64,000 nt of DNA from Aeromonas lacus (GTDB taxonomy: Bacteria > Pseudomonadota > Gammaproteobacteria > Enterobacterales > Aeromonadaceae): contig NZ_JRGM01000129.1 of NCBI RefSeq assembly GCF_000764665.1, forward strand, positions 1 to 64,000, in the 5' to 3' direction. Below the pieces are notes generated by a model. The model saw nothing but the letters and a program-made list of their open reading frames with translations. It was not told the DNA's origin and ran no database searches. A program made the position numbers and the translations under genes. How positions within the stretch are numbered: position 1 is the first letter of the stretch; every line of letters begins with the position of its first letter. Positions 23,278-32,434 of this stretch are shown here, in pieces.

Positions 23278-24000
23278 ATGTCCCGTTTCAGCCTGCGCCA
23301 CTATCACCACCATGTCTGCAGCCATAGCCACGACTTTGCCCAGCTGGTGATCCCCCTCGACGGCCCCCTCGAGATTGAGGTGCAGGGCCGGGGGCGTTGG
23401 CTTGCCCCCGGCTCTGCCTGCGTCATCGCTCCCGGCGAGCGGCACGATTATGCCGCCGATCCCGCGCTTTCGTTTCTGGTGCAGGAGAGCGACTGGCTGC
23501 CCGGCGATCTGGCGGCCCACCCCTTTATCGAGCTGGATGAGCCCCAGCGCCACTACCTCGCTTTTCTGTACCGCATGGTGGCCGAGGGGCGGCAGGTGGC
23601 TGGCATGGAGCAGGTGTGGCTCTCCCTGCTGGCGGAAGGGCAGGGAATGCAGACCACTGCCACCCCACGTCTTGCCGCCCGGATCCTCAAGGTGCAGCGC
23701 CATATCGAGGCCAACCTCGCCGCCCCGCTGACCAATCAGCAACTCGCCACCATCGCCTGCCTTGGCCAGAGCCAGTTCAAGCTCGCCTTTCGCCAGCAGC
23801 TGGGGGTGAGCGTTTCCCACTACATTCGCAGTCGGCGCATGGCGCTGGCACGTACTCTGCTTGCCGGCACGCAGCTGTCCGTTGGCGAGATTGCCAGCCG
23901 CTGCGGTTACCAGAATCAGGGGGCCTTCAGCGAGCGCTTCCTGAGTGAGACCGGGCTCACTCCGTCCCTCTGGCGCCAGCACAACGGCCGCCTGCCGTAA
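23278..24000 (+). CDS. AraC-family transcriptional regulator
   Basis: A 240-residue regulator: an N-terminal cupin-like sensor (about 1-110; HDFAQLVIPLDGPLEI and PGERHDY metal/ligand-type motifs) and a C-terminal double helix-turn-helix (about 140-235; IACLGQSQFKLAFRQ and GEIASRCGYQNQGAFSERF). No ribosome-binding site is evident before ATG 23278, which sits just behind the metJ hairpin. The target and ligand are unknown; the adjacent CsaA-like gene and the transporter beyond it are candidates only by position. Confidence 0.85.
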   Translation: MSRFSLRHYHHHVCSHSHDFAQLVIPLDGPLEIEVQGRGRWLAPGSACVIAPGERHDYAADPALSFLVQESDWLPGDLAAHPFIELDEPQRHYLAFLYRMVAEGRQVAGMEQVWLSLLAEGQGMQTTATPRLAARILKVQRHIEANLAAPLTNQQLATIACLGQSQFKLAFRQQLGVSVSHYIRSRRMALARTLLAGTQLSVGEIASRCGYQNQGAFSERFLSETGLTPSLWRQHNGRLP

Positions 24001-24083
24001 CGAAACGGCTGATTGCCGAAGACGGGATGCTCTCTTTGGGCCATGCTGCGGTCATGCAAGATGCACGATAAACAGGAGCCGAA

Positions 24084-24422
24084 ATGGAGACGATTAGCTG
24101 GCAGGATTTTGAGATGGTGGAGCTGAGGGTGGGCACATTGGTGCGGGTCGAGCCGTTCCCCGAGGCGCGCAAACCGGCCTACAAGGTGTGGGCGGATTTT
24201 GGCCCTGAACTGGGGATTCGCAAGAGCAGTGCCCAGATCACCGCCCTCTACCAGCCAGAGCAGCTGGTGGGCCGCCAGATCATCGCCGTAGTCAACTTTC
24301 CGACCAAGCAGATCGGCCCGTTTCAGTCGGAGTTTCTGCTGACCGGTTTCTACCGGCCGGATGGCGCCGTGGTAATGGCCATCCCCGAGCAGGCGGTGGA
24401 AAACGGCGCCAAGCTGGGCTGA
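24084..24422 (+). CDS. CsaA-like tRNA-binding-domain protein
   Basis: A 112-residue protein consisting of one tRNA-binding OB-fold (EMAP/ARC1 type): [23 protein letters not shown] and then [19 protein letters not shown]. It matches the CsaA family of small homodimeric proteins, which bind tRNA and were first described as an export chaperone. AGGAG precedes ATG 24084. The length (110-115) is typical. Confidence 0.88.
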   Translation: METISWQDFEMVELRVGTLVRVEPFPEARKPAYKVWADFGPELGIRKSSAQITALYQPEQLVGRQIIAVVNFPTKQIGPFQSEFLLTGFYRPDGAVVMAIPEQAVENGAKLG

Positions 24423-24443
24423 GTTCACACCTGAACAGAGACA

Positions 24444-24476
24444 AGAGAGGCGACCCAAGGTCGCCTCTCTTTTTTG
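24444..24476 (+). terminator. Terminator after the CsaA-like gene
   Basis: A stem, AGAGAGGCGACC / GGTCGCCTCTCT, with a short CAA-type loop and TTTTTT. The convergent transporter gene ends 15 bp beyond. Confidence 0.85.
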
Positions 24477-24490
24477 CTTGTTGCTCGCCG

Positions 24491-25762
24491 TTACTTCAAC
24501 AGGCTGAAGATCAGCGCAGATACCGCCAGCGAACCGGTCAGCAGGATAAAGCCGTTGGTCCAGCCGTGACGGAAGCGGGCCAGCGCCTCCACCTTGTAGA
24601 TGGCCACCACCGGCATGATGAACAGGATCATGGCGATGACCGGGCCGGAGAGGGTTTCCATCAGGCCGAGGATCCCTGGGTTGATCACGGCTGCGCCCCA
24701 GATTGAGAAGAACATCAGGGCGATGCCGACCTTGTCCGCCTTGGCCAGCGGCAGGCCGGTGGGCTTGGCGATCAGGCTTTTGAGGCTCTCGCGGGCACCG
24801 AGGAAGTGGCCAAGGAAGGAGGAGCTGATGGCGATAAAGGCAATGAGTGGCCCCAGAGTCACGATCACCGGGTTGTCGGTAATGTTAGCGAGATAGGAGA
24901 GCACAGAGACGTTCTGGGCCTTGGCTTCAGCCAGCTGGGCTGGCGAGAGGCTCAGCACGCAGGAGAAGACGAAGAACAGCACGAAGCCCACCAGCATCAC
25001 AGTGGTGTTACGCAGGATCAGGCCGCTCTTGGCTTCCGCCTGCTCGCCATATTCACGGCGCTGCACGTTGGCAAAGCCGGAGATGGCGGCGGCGTGGCTG
25101 AAGGCGAACACGGTGACCGGCAGCGCCAGCCAGACGGTGTTGAGGAAGCTCCCCCCTTCAAACGCAGTCACTTCCGGCCACTGCCACTGGGGAATGAGGT
25201 AGCAGGAGAGCGCCGCCAGAATGGCCGCCAGCGGATAGACCATAAAGGCGAAGGCGCGCAGCATTGCTTTCTCCCCCGCCAGCATCACGGCGATCATGGC
25301 GAATACCAGCACGCCGGAGAGCATCACCCGATCCGGGGTCGCCATGCCGAGCTGGTTGACCATGAAGCTCTCCACCGTGTTGGTCAGCCCGACCCCGTAG
25401 ATGAGCAGGATCGGGAAGATGGAGAGGAAGTAGAGCGCCGAGATGAGGCGCCCGGCCATCTTGCCGAAATGCTCCTCCGCCACTTCGGTGAAGTCGGCGT
25501 GGGGGCGTGACGAGGAGAGCACGAAGCGAGCCAGCCCGCGGTGGGCCAGGAAGGTCATGGGGCCTGCCAATACCGCGACGATGACGAGGGGCCAGATGCC
25601 GCCCAGACCCAGATTGATGGGCAGGAATAGGATGCCGGCGCCAACGGCGGTGCCAAACAGGCTGATGACCCAGTGGGTGTCGTGACGGCGCCAGCGGGTG
25701 ATGCTGGCAGTGGTGGAGCAGGAACCGGATAGCTCCTTGGTAGCCTCTACAGATAAACTCAT
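24491..25762 (-). CDS. sdaC: SdaC-like serine/threonine permease (HAAAP family)
   Basis: A 423-residue permease with 11 predicted membrane segments, very similar in layout to E. coli SdaC: W-x-x-x-DT-x-W near the start, GTAVGAGILFLPIN, MTFLAHRGLARFVLS and EEHFGKMAGRLI. It imports L-serine (or threonine) with H+. Paralogues TdcC and DlsT are alternatives. No serine dehydratase gene is adjacent. The ATG at 25762 is chosen over a TTG two codons upstream. The 430-bp region upstream carries the inverted repeats listed separately. Confidence 0.75.
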   Translation of the reverse strand: MSLSVEATKELSGSCSTTASITRWRRHDTHWVISLFGTAVGAGILFLPINLGLGGIWPLVIVAVLAGPMTFLAHRGLARFVLSSSRPHADFTEVAEEHFGKMAGRLISALYFLSIFPILLIYGVGLTNTVESFMVNQLGMATPDRVMLSGVLVFAMIAVMLAGEKAMLRAFAFMVYPLAAILAALSCYLIPQWQWPEVTAFEGGSFLNTVWLALPVTVFAFSHAAAISGFANVQRREYGEQAEAKSGLILRNTTVMLVGFVLFFVFSCVLSLSPAQLAEAKAQNVSVLSYLANITDNPVIVTLGPLIAFIAISSSFLGHFLGARESLKSLIAKPTGLPLAKADKVGIALMFFSIWGAAVINPGILGLMETLSGPVIAMILFIMPVVAIYKVEALARFRHGWTNGFILLTGSLAVSALIFSLLK

Positions 25763-25909
25763 TACCAATTCACTTTTTGTCAGTGTTTTAATCTGAGTTT
25801 ATTGTGGTTTATCGGGATTTAATTCTCAAAAAGCGAGGCTGAAACATATCACTGCCATTGCGGGGGTTAGCCAGCGAGATTGGGAATGGAATCTGGATCA
25901 CAGAATGAA

Positions 25910-25951
25910 ACAAAACTGAATTTGGTTTGTTTTGTGAAATATAAAACCAAA
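25910..25951. repeat. Overlapping inverted repeats in the sdaC upstream region
   Basis: TTTGGTTT (25921-25928) pairs with AAACCAAA (25944-25951), and ACAAAAC (25910-25916) with GTTTTGT (25929-25935). They sit in the only markedly AT-rich part of the 379-bp gap between sdaC and the cysQ terminator. They could be regulator sites; no gene is seen in this gap. Confidence 0.4.
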
Positions 25952-26141
25952 TTTCGATCTCGGCTCGTTTTTTTATTTTGGCCAATTTGGTGTTTTCAGA
26001 ATTACGTGAAAAATAGCACCATTTCTCGCCGACCGATTGTGATGTTTCACTATCATTTTGCCGCTTTGCCAGCGTATCACGCTGTTCAAGAGTGCCTTGA
26101 CCAGCGGATCACACCGGCCATCACCCGGGGCAACTTCCCTG

Positions 26142-26172
26142 AAAAAGCAGGCGGCCATCGGGCCGCCTGCTT
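26142..26172 (-). terminator. Terminator of cysQ
   Basis: A perfect stem, AAGCAGGCGGCC / GGCCGCCTGCTT, with an ATCG loop. The T-run is on the reverse strand, just beyond the cysQ stop. Confidence 0.85.
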
Positions 26173-26199
26173 GTCTGTTGTGATGATATCGCTACTCGT

Positions 26200-27012
26200 C
26201 TAGTGGGCCAGAATGTTGCCCCAGGCGAGATCCGGATCCCCCATCACGATAAAGTCCGGGTTCTCCAGCGACTCGGTTTCGTTGTAGCTGAGCGGTTGCA
26301 ACGCCAGGCTGAGGATGCGGCCACCGGCCGCCTCGACGATGCACTGGGCGGCGGCAGTGTCCCACTCGCCGGTGGGGCCGAGCCGCACGTAGCAATCGGC
26401 CGCGCCTTCCGCCACCAGACAGGATTTGAGGGAGCTGGAGCCGAGCGGGATCAGCTCGTAGTTGATGGCCGGGTTGAGGCGGCGGGTGAGCTTCTCCAGC
26501 TTCTGGCGGCGGCTGATGGCCACCACCAGCGAATCGGGTTGGTCATGCTCGTGGTGCATGGCACTGATGGGCAGTACCTCGCCGTTCACCTCCTTGAAGG
26601 CGCCGTAGCCGCGCACCGCCCAGTAGAGCACGTTGGACTCAGGGGCATAGATGACCCCGAGCACCGGCACATTATCCCGCACCAGAGCGATCAGGGTAGC
26701 GAAGTCGCCGCTGCCCGCGATGAATTCGCCAGTGCCGTCGAGGGGGTCCACCAGCCAGTACTGCCGCCAGTTGGATCGCTGGCTGAAGGGGATGTCGGCC
26801 GCCTCTTCGGTCAGCACGGGAACGTGGGGAGTGAGCGCCGAGAGCGCCTGTTTGAGGTAGGCATCGGCAGCAAGATCGGCACTGGTGACCGGGGTCGCAT
26901 CCTCCTTCAGCTGACGCTCGAACTGACCGCCGTGATAGATGTCGTGAAGGATCCTTCCGGCTTCGCGGGCAATCTCCTTGACCCCCGGCACCCAGGCCAA
27001 CAACTCCTGCAT
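26200..27012 (-). CDS. cysQ: 3'(2'),5'-bisphosphate nucleotidase
   Basis: A 270-residue member of the inositol-monophosphatase superfamily. It hydrolyses PAP (and PAPS) made during sulfate assimilation. The metal-binding motif VDPLDGTGEF is at about residues 88-97, the upstream LTEEAAD segment supplies the Glu ligand, and GEWDTAAAQCIVEAAGG is the second signature. The start MQELLAWVPGV is preceded by AGAGG. It lies 37 bp downstream of nudE on the same strand, as in many gammaproteobacteria. Confidence 0.95.
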   Translation of the reverse strand: MQELLAWVPGVKEIAREAGRILHDIYHGGQFERQLKEDATPVTSADLAADAYLKQALSALTPHVPVLTEEAADIPFSQRSNWRQYWLVDPLDGTGEFIAGSGDFATLIALVRDNVPVLGVIYAPESNVLYWAVRGYGAFKEVNGEVLPISAMHHEHDQPDSLVVAISRRQKLEKLTRRLNPAINYELIPLGSSSLKSCLVAEGAADCYVRLGPTGEWDTAAAQCIVEAAGGRILSLALQPLSYNETESLENPDFIVMGDPDLAWGNILAH

Positions 27013-27049
27013 CTCGTTATCCTCTGTCTGTTAACTGCCCGTCTGCGGG

Positions 27050-27658
27050 CTACTCTGCCTGCTCCGCCAGCCACTTCTGGGCCAAGAGCAGGGCACTGAT
27101 ACTGCGCGACTCGGTGAAGTCGGGCCGCGCCAGCAATTCGTCGATTCGATTGAGGGGCCAGGGGATCACTTCCAGCGGTTCGGGCTCGTCGCCAATCCGC
27201 TGTTCGGGGAAGAGATCCCGCGCCAGCAAAATGTCCATCCGGCTGGAGAAGTAACCGGGCGCCAGCGACACCTGTTTGAGCAGGGTCAGGTTGTTGGCGC
27301 CAAAGCCCGCCTCTTCCATCAGTTCCCGGTTGCCTGCCTCGAAGGCATCTTCGCCCGGGTCGATCAGCCCCTTGGGAAAGCCCAGCTCGTAGGAGTGGGT
27401 GCCGGCGGCATATTCGCGCACCAGCAGCAGGGTCTGCTCATCGAACAGCGGCACCACCATGACGGCGCCACGATTGCCGCCGCGCATCCGCTCGTAGACC
27501 CGCTCCTCACCGTTGGAGAATTTGAGGTGGAGGGATTCCACTCTGAACAGCCGGCTCTCTGCCACTATCTCGGCCTTGAGGATCTCCGGTTTGCTCTTTT
27601 CCTGCTCCAGCTGGTCGATCGAAATCTGTTCGGGGGGGCTTTTGTGGTGCTCACTCAT
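27050..27658 (-). CDS. nudE: ADP-compounds Nudix hydrolase NudE
   Basis: A 202-residue Nudix protein. The Nudix box reads G-LIDPG-E-x7-REL-x-EE-AGF (about residues 110-132). NudE cleaves ADP-ribose, NADH and Ap3A. E. coli NudE (186 aa) aligns from about residue 25; the extra N-terminal ~20 residues are charged and start MSEHHKSPPEQ. The frame is open upstream, but that part overlaps the divergent yrfG promoter. It is probably co-transcribed with cysQ. Confidence 0.93.
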   Translation of the reverse strand: MSEHHKSPPEQISIDQLEQEKSKPEILKAEIVAESRLFRVESLHLKFSNGEERVYERMRGGNRGAVMVVPLFDEQTLLLVREYAAGTHSYELGFPKGLIDPGEDAFEAGNRELMEEAGFGANNLTLLKQVSLAPGYFSSRMDILLARDLFPEQRIGDEPEPLEVIPWPLNRIDELLARPDFTESRSISALLLAQKWLAEQAE

Positions 27659-27802
27659 CAGGGGTGACGGCTCGTTAAAAAATCGTGCTTCAAGAGTAAA
27701 CGACTCCCACACCGAACACCACGGGGCAGGGAGGGGAAAGGGGGAGGAAAAATCCGTTATACTGCCGCCCTGTTTTTCCATGATCCGCGATCAAGAGGCC
27801 CG

Positions 27803-28483
27803 ATGTCGCACTCCCGCTCCACTACCTTGCCCTGGCACCAGATAGATACAGTCTTGCTCGATATGGATGGCACCCTCATCGACCTCCATTTTGACAACCA
27901 CCTCTGGCAGCAACTGGTGCCGGAGCGTTACGCCGAGCGGCTTGGTCTGCCGCTGGATGAAGCCAAAGCGCAGATCGACGTCCACTATCACGCCGTCAAC
28001 GGCACCCTCAACTGGTACTGCGTGGATTACTGGAGCGAGACCCTGGGGCTCGACATTCGTGCCCTCAAGCAGGAGATCCTGGCGAAGATCCAGTGGCGCC
28101 CCCACGCCATCCCCTTTCTGGCCGAACTGCGCGCTGCGGGCAAACAGCTGGTGCTTTTCACCAATGCCCACCCCGCCAGCCTGTCGGTGAAGGATGCGCA
28201 GCTGGGGTTGCGCGAGCATCTGGATTTGATGGTGAGTACCCATGAGCTGGGCTGGTCGAAAGAGAGCCAGCACTGCTGGCAGGCACTGGCCGAGCGGCTG
28301 GCGTTCGACCCGGCCCGAACCCTGTTTGTGGATGACAGCGAGCGGATCCTGCGGGCCGCCGCCGACTATGGTATCGGCTATCAGTTGGCGATCCAGAATC
28401 CGGATAGCTGCAAGCCGGAGCAGAGCATCACCGCTTTCCCAGCGATCCGCGACTATGCCGAGTTGCTGCCGCTGGCAATCTGA
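27803..28483 (+). CDS. yrfG: GMP/IMP nucleotidase (HAD family)
   Basis: A 226-residue HAD hydrolase with motif I DMDGTLIDL (near residue 22), motif II LFTNA and motif III/IV LFVDDSERIL. It matches E. coli YrfG, which dephosphorylates GMP and IMP. It is divergent from nudE, as in E. coli. It is followed by a perfect 14-bp hairpin. Confidence 0.9.
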   Translation: MSHSRSTTLPWHQIDTVLLDMDGTLIDLHFDNHLWQQLVPERYAERLGLPLDEAKAQIDVHYHAVNGTLNWYCVDYWSETLGLDIRALKQEILAKIQWRPHAIPFLAELRAAGKQLVLFTNAHPASLSVKDAQLGLREHLDLMVSTHELGWSKESQHCWQALAERLAFDPARTLFVDDSERILRAAADYGIGYQLAIQNPDSCKPEQSITAFPAIRDYAELLPLAI

Positions 28484-28496
28484 ATCAGTTCAAACA

Positions 28497-28525
28497 AGAG
28501 AGGGCTGCATCATGCAGCCCTCTCT
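28497..28525. terminator. Perfect hairpin between convergent genes
   Basis: AGAGAGGGCTGCAT and its exact complement flank a single C. There is no strong T-run on either strand, so termination would rely on the very stable stem. Confidence 0.55.
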
Positions 28526-28550
28526 GTATCTGAAACCTGGCGATGAAACA

Positions 28551-28763
28551 TCACAGCTCCCGAAACGGGCGCCGTTTCTCTTCCTCGATGACGATCGCTT
28601 CCAGATTGGCGACCCGCTCCTGCAGCTCCCGAATGACCATATCCTGCCTGCCGAGGCGATCCGTGATGCGGGCATCCCCCATCTGATAGCGGGCCCGCTT
28701 GCCGAGATATCCGAACAATACGCTGATAAATACGATCAGGACTATGCCTGTCCACATGGTCAT
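28551..28763 (-). CDS. Small membrane protein with coiled coil, PspB-like layout
   Basis: 70 residues: one membrane helix (about 4-20, WTGIVLIVFISVLFGYLG), a basic patch and a coiled coil with heptads (about 37-60), ending EEEKRRPFREL. The layout and length resemble phage-shock protein PspB, but sequence identity is too low to call it, and no pspA or pspC gene is adjacent. GGAG lies 7 nt before the ATG at 28763. Confidence 0.6.
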   Translation of the reverse strand: MTMWTGIVLIVFISVLFGYLGKRARYQMGDARITDRLGRQDMVIRELQERVANLEAIVIEEEKRRPFREL

Positions 28764-28877
28764 GTCACGACTCCTTGTCGTCTATAGACGGCGAAAACGC
28801 TGATGAGATCTGCTCTGTTTTCTCACAGCCGTCAGGCGGCCGCAATGGGGCCCATTGTCCCTTTGTGACGCAGACAG

Positions 28878-29213
28878 CTATTGCTGCCAGAGTGGTCGAC
28901 CGACCCAGAGCGCCCACAGGGTGAGGTGCAGCAGCACGATAAACCAAAAGACCAGCCGGTAGCTGCGCTTCTGGGTCTTGTGACGCAGCCACTGGTGGGC
29001 CACCAGTGCTCCGGGCCAGCCGCCGCACAGCTCCAGCAGGTGCAGGCGGGATTCGGGAATGCGCCACTCGCCCCGCACCGCCTGTCGCTTGTCCCAGGCG
29101 TAGGCCGCCAGAGTCAGCAGGCTCATGGTGAGCAGTGCGGCCAGTGGCCACCATTGCTGGCCGTCGAGGCCGAGCCACAGAGTCCAGCCCAGTGGCAGCA
29201 GCGCCAGCGCCAT
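28878..29213 (-). CDS. DUF1294-family membrane protein
   Basis: A 111-residue protein with three or four hydrophobic segments and the DUF1294 core YAWDKRQAVRGEWRIPESRLHLLE, then GGWPGAL and HKTQKRSY. The function is unknown. Its ATG overlaps the stop of the acetyltransferase gene (TGATG), so the two are probably translated together. Confidence 0.85.
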   Translation of the reverse strand: MALALLPLGWTLWLGLDGQQWWPLAALLTMSLLTLAAYAWDKRQAVRGEWRIPESRLHLLELCGGWPGALVAHQWLRHKTQKRSYRLVFWFIVLLHLTLWALWVGRPLWQQ

Positions 29214-29803
29214 CACTGGGCCAGCTCCCAGCAGCGCTCCTCATCCTGCTTGAGGGTGCGGATCACCTTGGCCGGATTACCCACCGCCACCGAGTCGGCC
29301 GGGATGTCGCGAGTGACCACGGCGCCGGCGCCAATGATGGAGCGCGGCCCTATGGTGACGCCGGGGCAGATGATGGCGCCGCCACCGATCCAGCAGTCGT
29401 CACCGATCCGAACCGGCTTGTTGTAGGCGGTCCAGTTGCGTCGTTCCAGATAGTTCATGGTGTGGGTGGCGGTGTAGATCTGCACGTTGGGGGCCAGCAG
29501 CACATGGCTGCCGATGTGCACTTCGCCCACGTCGAGAATGGTGACGTTGAAGTTGAAGAAGGTCTTCTCGCCGATATGGATGTTGCGGCCGAATTCGCAG
29601 GTAAACGGCGTGCTGATCCAGCAGGAGTCGGGGCAGTGGCCAAAGAGCTCGCGGCAGATCTGCTGGCGCAGAGGGGCATCGCCTGCAGGTGAACCATTGA
29701 GCCTGGCCAGCAGCGCCTGACCGCGGATCCGGTCGTTGGCTATCTCCTCGCTCTGGCTGTCCAGTGCCCCGCCAGCCAGTACCTTGTCCCAGTCGCTCGC
29801 CAT
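29213..29803 (-). CDS. maa: Maltose/galactoside O-acetyltransferase family protein
   Basis: A 196-residue left-handed beta-helix hexapeptide-repeat protein with an N-terminal helical mac domain (about 1-60). It uses acetyl-CoA to acetylate sugars such as maltose or glucose. The catalytic histidine is in TATHTMNYLERR (about residue 115), and GDDCWIGGGAIICPGVTIG shows the repeats. GAGGAGG before ATG 29803 is strong. The physiological substrate is uncertain; maa and lacA types cannot be separated by sequence alone. Confidence 0.85.
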   Translation of the reverse strand: MASDWDKVLAGGALDSQSEEIANDRIRGQALLARLNGSPAGDAPLRQQICRELFGHCPDSCWISTPFTCEFGRNIHIGEKTFFNFNVTILDVGEVHIGSHVLLAPNVQIYTATHTMNYLERRNWTAYNKPVRIGDDCWIGGGAIICPGVTIGPRSIIGAGAVVTRDIPADSVAVGNPAKVIRTLKQDEERCWELAQ

Positions 29804-29888
29804 TGCTACCTCCTCATGCTGCAAGAGCAGGCAGTATACGTGACAGTCAAGGGGTCGTCAGTTTGTCACTTGTTGCAGGTGATCCTCG

Positions 29889-31151
29889 TCAACCTGTGGG
29901 CCAGATCAGCGGCAGGATCAGCAGGGCCGAGACGAAGTAGGGCAGCAGCACGCGCAGCCCCAGACTGCGACCGCCTATCCCCAGGGCCAGCAGCCCCTTC
30001 ACCAGCGAGTTGACCAGCCCGGCCAGCAGAATGCCGCGAGCGGCGACCTCCAGTGCCAGCTCCTTGTGGGAGAGCTGGGAGAGCGACAGCGTGATGGCAT
30101 CCACGTCGGTGATCCCCGACACCAGCGACAGCAGATAGACCCCGGAGTTGCCCACCTTGTCTTGCAGCAGGGTGGCCATAAAGCCGATCAGCGCCAGCAG
30201 CAGGCCGAACTTGATAGCGGTGGCCAGATCGAGCGGGTTGCTGGTTTCCGGTTTGACCGGGCCGTCAGTCAGCTCCTCGCGCTGGCGCCAGAACCAGAAG
30301 GCAAAGCCGTAGACCGTGGCCGCCAGCAATACGAGCGGGGCGACGAGGCGCATCGCCAGTTCGCTGTGAATGAGCAGCACCAGCACCAGCAGCCGCAGCC
30401 ACATGGTGGCCCCTGCCAACAGAATGCCGGTAGCCAGCAGTCGCTCCAGCCCCCCTTGTTCCTTGTTGAGGCGGGCGAACTGCAGGGTGAGGGCGGTGGA
30501 GGAGGCCAGTCCCGCCAGTATGCTGGTGAGCACCAGTCCGGCGCGGGTGCCGAGCAGCCGCACCGCGAAGTGGCCACAAAACGAGATGCCGGCGATCACC
30601 ACCACCATCAGCCAGATCTTGAATGGGTTGAAGGCATCGAGGGGCCCCATCTCCTCGTTGGGGAGCACCGGCAGCAGTACCAGCGAGATGAGCAGAAAGC
30701 GCAGGGTGGCGTGGAATTCGGTTTCGCTCAGAAACAGCATCCCCTGCTGGATCTTGCCCTTGAGCCCCATCAGCAGGGCCGCCAGCACGGCGCAGGCGAC
30801 CGCCTCGCTCGGGCTCAGCAGTACCGACATCAGCCCCAGCAGGTAGGTGAGCAGCATGGCCACCGAGCTGGTGAGGCCGAACTCCCCCTGCCAGCGCTGG
30901 GCCAGCCAGACCGAGAGGCCGCAGCCGATCACCACCGCCAGCAGGCCGAGCAGCGGCAGCCAGGGGCCCAGAGTCGGCAGCAGCAAACCGCAGACCCCGC
31001 CGAGCAGGCCGATGAGGCCGTAGGTACGCATCCCGGCGATGCGCTGGTTATCCCCCAGTTGGCGTACCTGCCAGCCCCGCTCCAGTCCGATGATGAGGCC
31101 GATGGCCAGCGAGACCAGGGCACCGTTGACGGGTTCTGCATTGATCCACAT
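29889..31151 (-). CDS. MgtC/SapB-DUF4010 membrane protein
   Basis: A 420-residue polytopic membrane protein. The N-terminal ~130 residues match the MgtC/SapB domain (LAIGLIIGLERGWQVR), and the remaining ~290 match DUF4010, in all about 12 segments. Such fusions are widespread and uncharacterised; transport or Mg2+-linked regulation has been suggested only by analogy. AAGGAAG precedes ATG 31151. It is divergent from sbp. Confidence 0.85.
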   Translation of the reverse strand: MWINAEPVNGALVSLAIGLIIGLERGWQVRQLGDNQRIAGMRTYGLIGLLGGVCGLLLPTLGPWLPLLGLLAVVIGCGLSVWLAQRWQGEFGLTSSVAMLLTYLLGLMSVLLSPSEAVACAVLAALLMGLKGKIQQGMLFLSETEFHATLRFLLISLVLLPVLPNEEMGPLDAFNPFKIWLMVVVIAGISFCGHFAVRLLGTRAGLVLTSILAGLASSTALTLQFARLNKEQGGLERLLATGILLAGATMWLRLLVLVLLIHSELAMRLVAPLVLLAATVYGFAFWFWRQREELTDGPVKPETSNPLDLATAIKFGLLLALIGFMATLLQDKVGNSGVYLLSLVSGITDVDAITLSLSQLSHKELALEVAARGILLAGLVNSLVKGLLALGIGGRSLGLRVLLPYFVSALLILPLIWPTG

Positions 31152-31370
31152 AACGACTTCCTTTTCGTCATCTGCCTGCCTTGTTCCCATGATGGCACAG
31201 CGCTTGAGGTCACAGAGGGGCATGGCTCACAGAGTCTGCGTCTGGCTCCTTGTGGCGTGTTGCTGGCTGCCTGATATGAGCAAAAGAGATAAGCAAAGAG
31301 TTATTTCTTTCTTCTCGGCATAACAACTCCGCGGCATGCTGCTCTCAACCCAACGATATGGAGTATCACC

Positions 31371-32372
31371 ATGAAACTGCGAATGACCGCTCTCTCCCTC
31401 TTCTCCGTGCTGGCCTTTGGCCAGGCCTACGCCGCGGAAGTGCACCTGCTCAACGTCTCCTACGATCCGACCCGCGAGCTGTTTCAGGAGTACAACTCTG
31501 CCTTTGCCAAGGAGTGGAAGGCCAAAACCGGTGACGATGTGGTGGTGAGCCAGTCGCACGGTGGCTCCGGCAAGCAGGCTCGCGCCGTAGTGGACGGGCT
31601 GGAAGCTGACGTGGTCTCGCTGGCGCTTGCCTATGACGTCAATGCCGTTGCCAAGCAAGGTCTTATCGCAGCGGATTGGCAGAACCGTCTGGCCAATAAT
31701 GCAGCGCCCTATACCTCTACCATCGTCTTCCTGGTACGCAAGGGCAATCCCAAGCAAATCAAGGATTGGGGCGACCTGGTGCGCAAGGATGTGGCCATCG
31801 TGACGCCCAATCCCAAGACCTCCGGCGGTGCCCGCTGGAACTATCTGGCCGCCTGGGGCTATGCCCTGAAGAAGAGTGGCAATGAAGAGGGGGCCAAGCA
31901 GTTTGTCGGCGATCTCTACAAGAACGTGAAGGTGCTCGACTCCGGTGCCCGCGGCGCCACCACCAGCTTTACCGAGCGCGGTCTCGGTGACGTGCTGCTA
32001 GCGTGGGAGAACGAAGCCCTGCTGGTGCTTGGTCAGGCGGGGGCCAGCGACAAGTTCGAGCTGGTGGTGCCTTCTGTCTCCATTCTGGCGGAGCCGCCGG
32101 TTGCGGTGGTGGACAAGGTGGCCAAGAAGCATGGCACCGAAGCGGTATCCAAGGCGTACCTCGACTACCTCTACTCCGATGAGGGGCAGCATATCGTCGC
32201 CAAACATCACTATCGCCCCAGCAACCCGGCGATCCTGAAGGAGACGGCGGCGCAGTTCCCGAAACTTGCCCTCTTTACCGTCAAGGATCTGGAAGGGGAT
32301 TGGGAGAAGGCCCAGAAGAAGCACTTCGCCCAGGGTGGTCTGTTTGACCAGATCTACCAGCCCGGTGGCTGA
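31371..32372 (+). CDS. sbp: Periplasmic sulfate-binding protein
   Basis: 333 residues, with a signal peptide cleaved after AYAA (about residue 22). The mature part has the sulfate-binding signatures [13 protein letters not shown] and [12 protein letters not shown] and the anion-contact loop [13 protein letters not shown]. It feeds the CysTWA ABC importer encoded downstream. The 220-bp divergent upstream region is where CysB or Cbl control would act, but I could not define a site. The ribosome-binding site is weak (GGAG at 10 nt). Confidence 0.95.
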   Translation: MKLRMTALSLFSVLAFGQAYAAEVHLLNVSYDPTRELFQEYNSAFAKEWKAKTGDDVVVSQSHGGSGKQARAVVDGLEADVVSLALAYDVNAVAKQGLIAADWQNRLANNAAPYTSTIVFLVRKGNPKQIKDWGDLVRKDVAIVTPNPKTSGGARWNYLAAWGYALKKSGNEEGAKQFVGDLYKNVKVLDSGARGATTSFTERGLGDVLLAWENEALLVLGQAGASDKFELVVPSVSILAEPPVAVVDKVAKKHGTEAVSKAYLDYLYSDEGQHIVAKHHYRPSNPAILKETAAQFPKLALFTVKDLEGDWEKAQKKHFAQGGLFDQIYQPGG

Positions 32373-32434
32373 GGCAGATAACTCCATTTACCCCCTTTGA
32401 ACTGGCCCCTGTGCCAGCCGATAGGAGCACCAAG

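Noticed and set aside
30066-31274. Long plus-strand ORF opposite the MgtC/DUF4010 gene
   Set aside because: The sequence is rich in H, Q, G and R, as antisense frames of membrane proteins are, with no recognisable domain.
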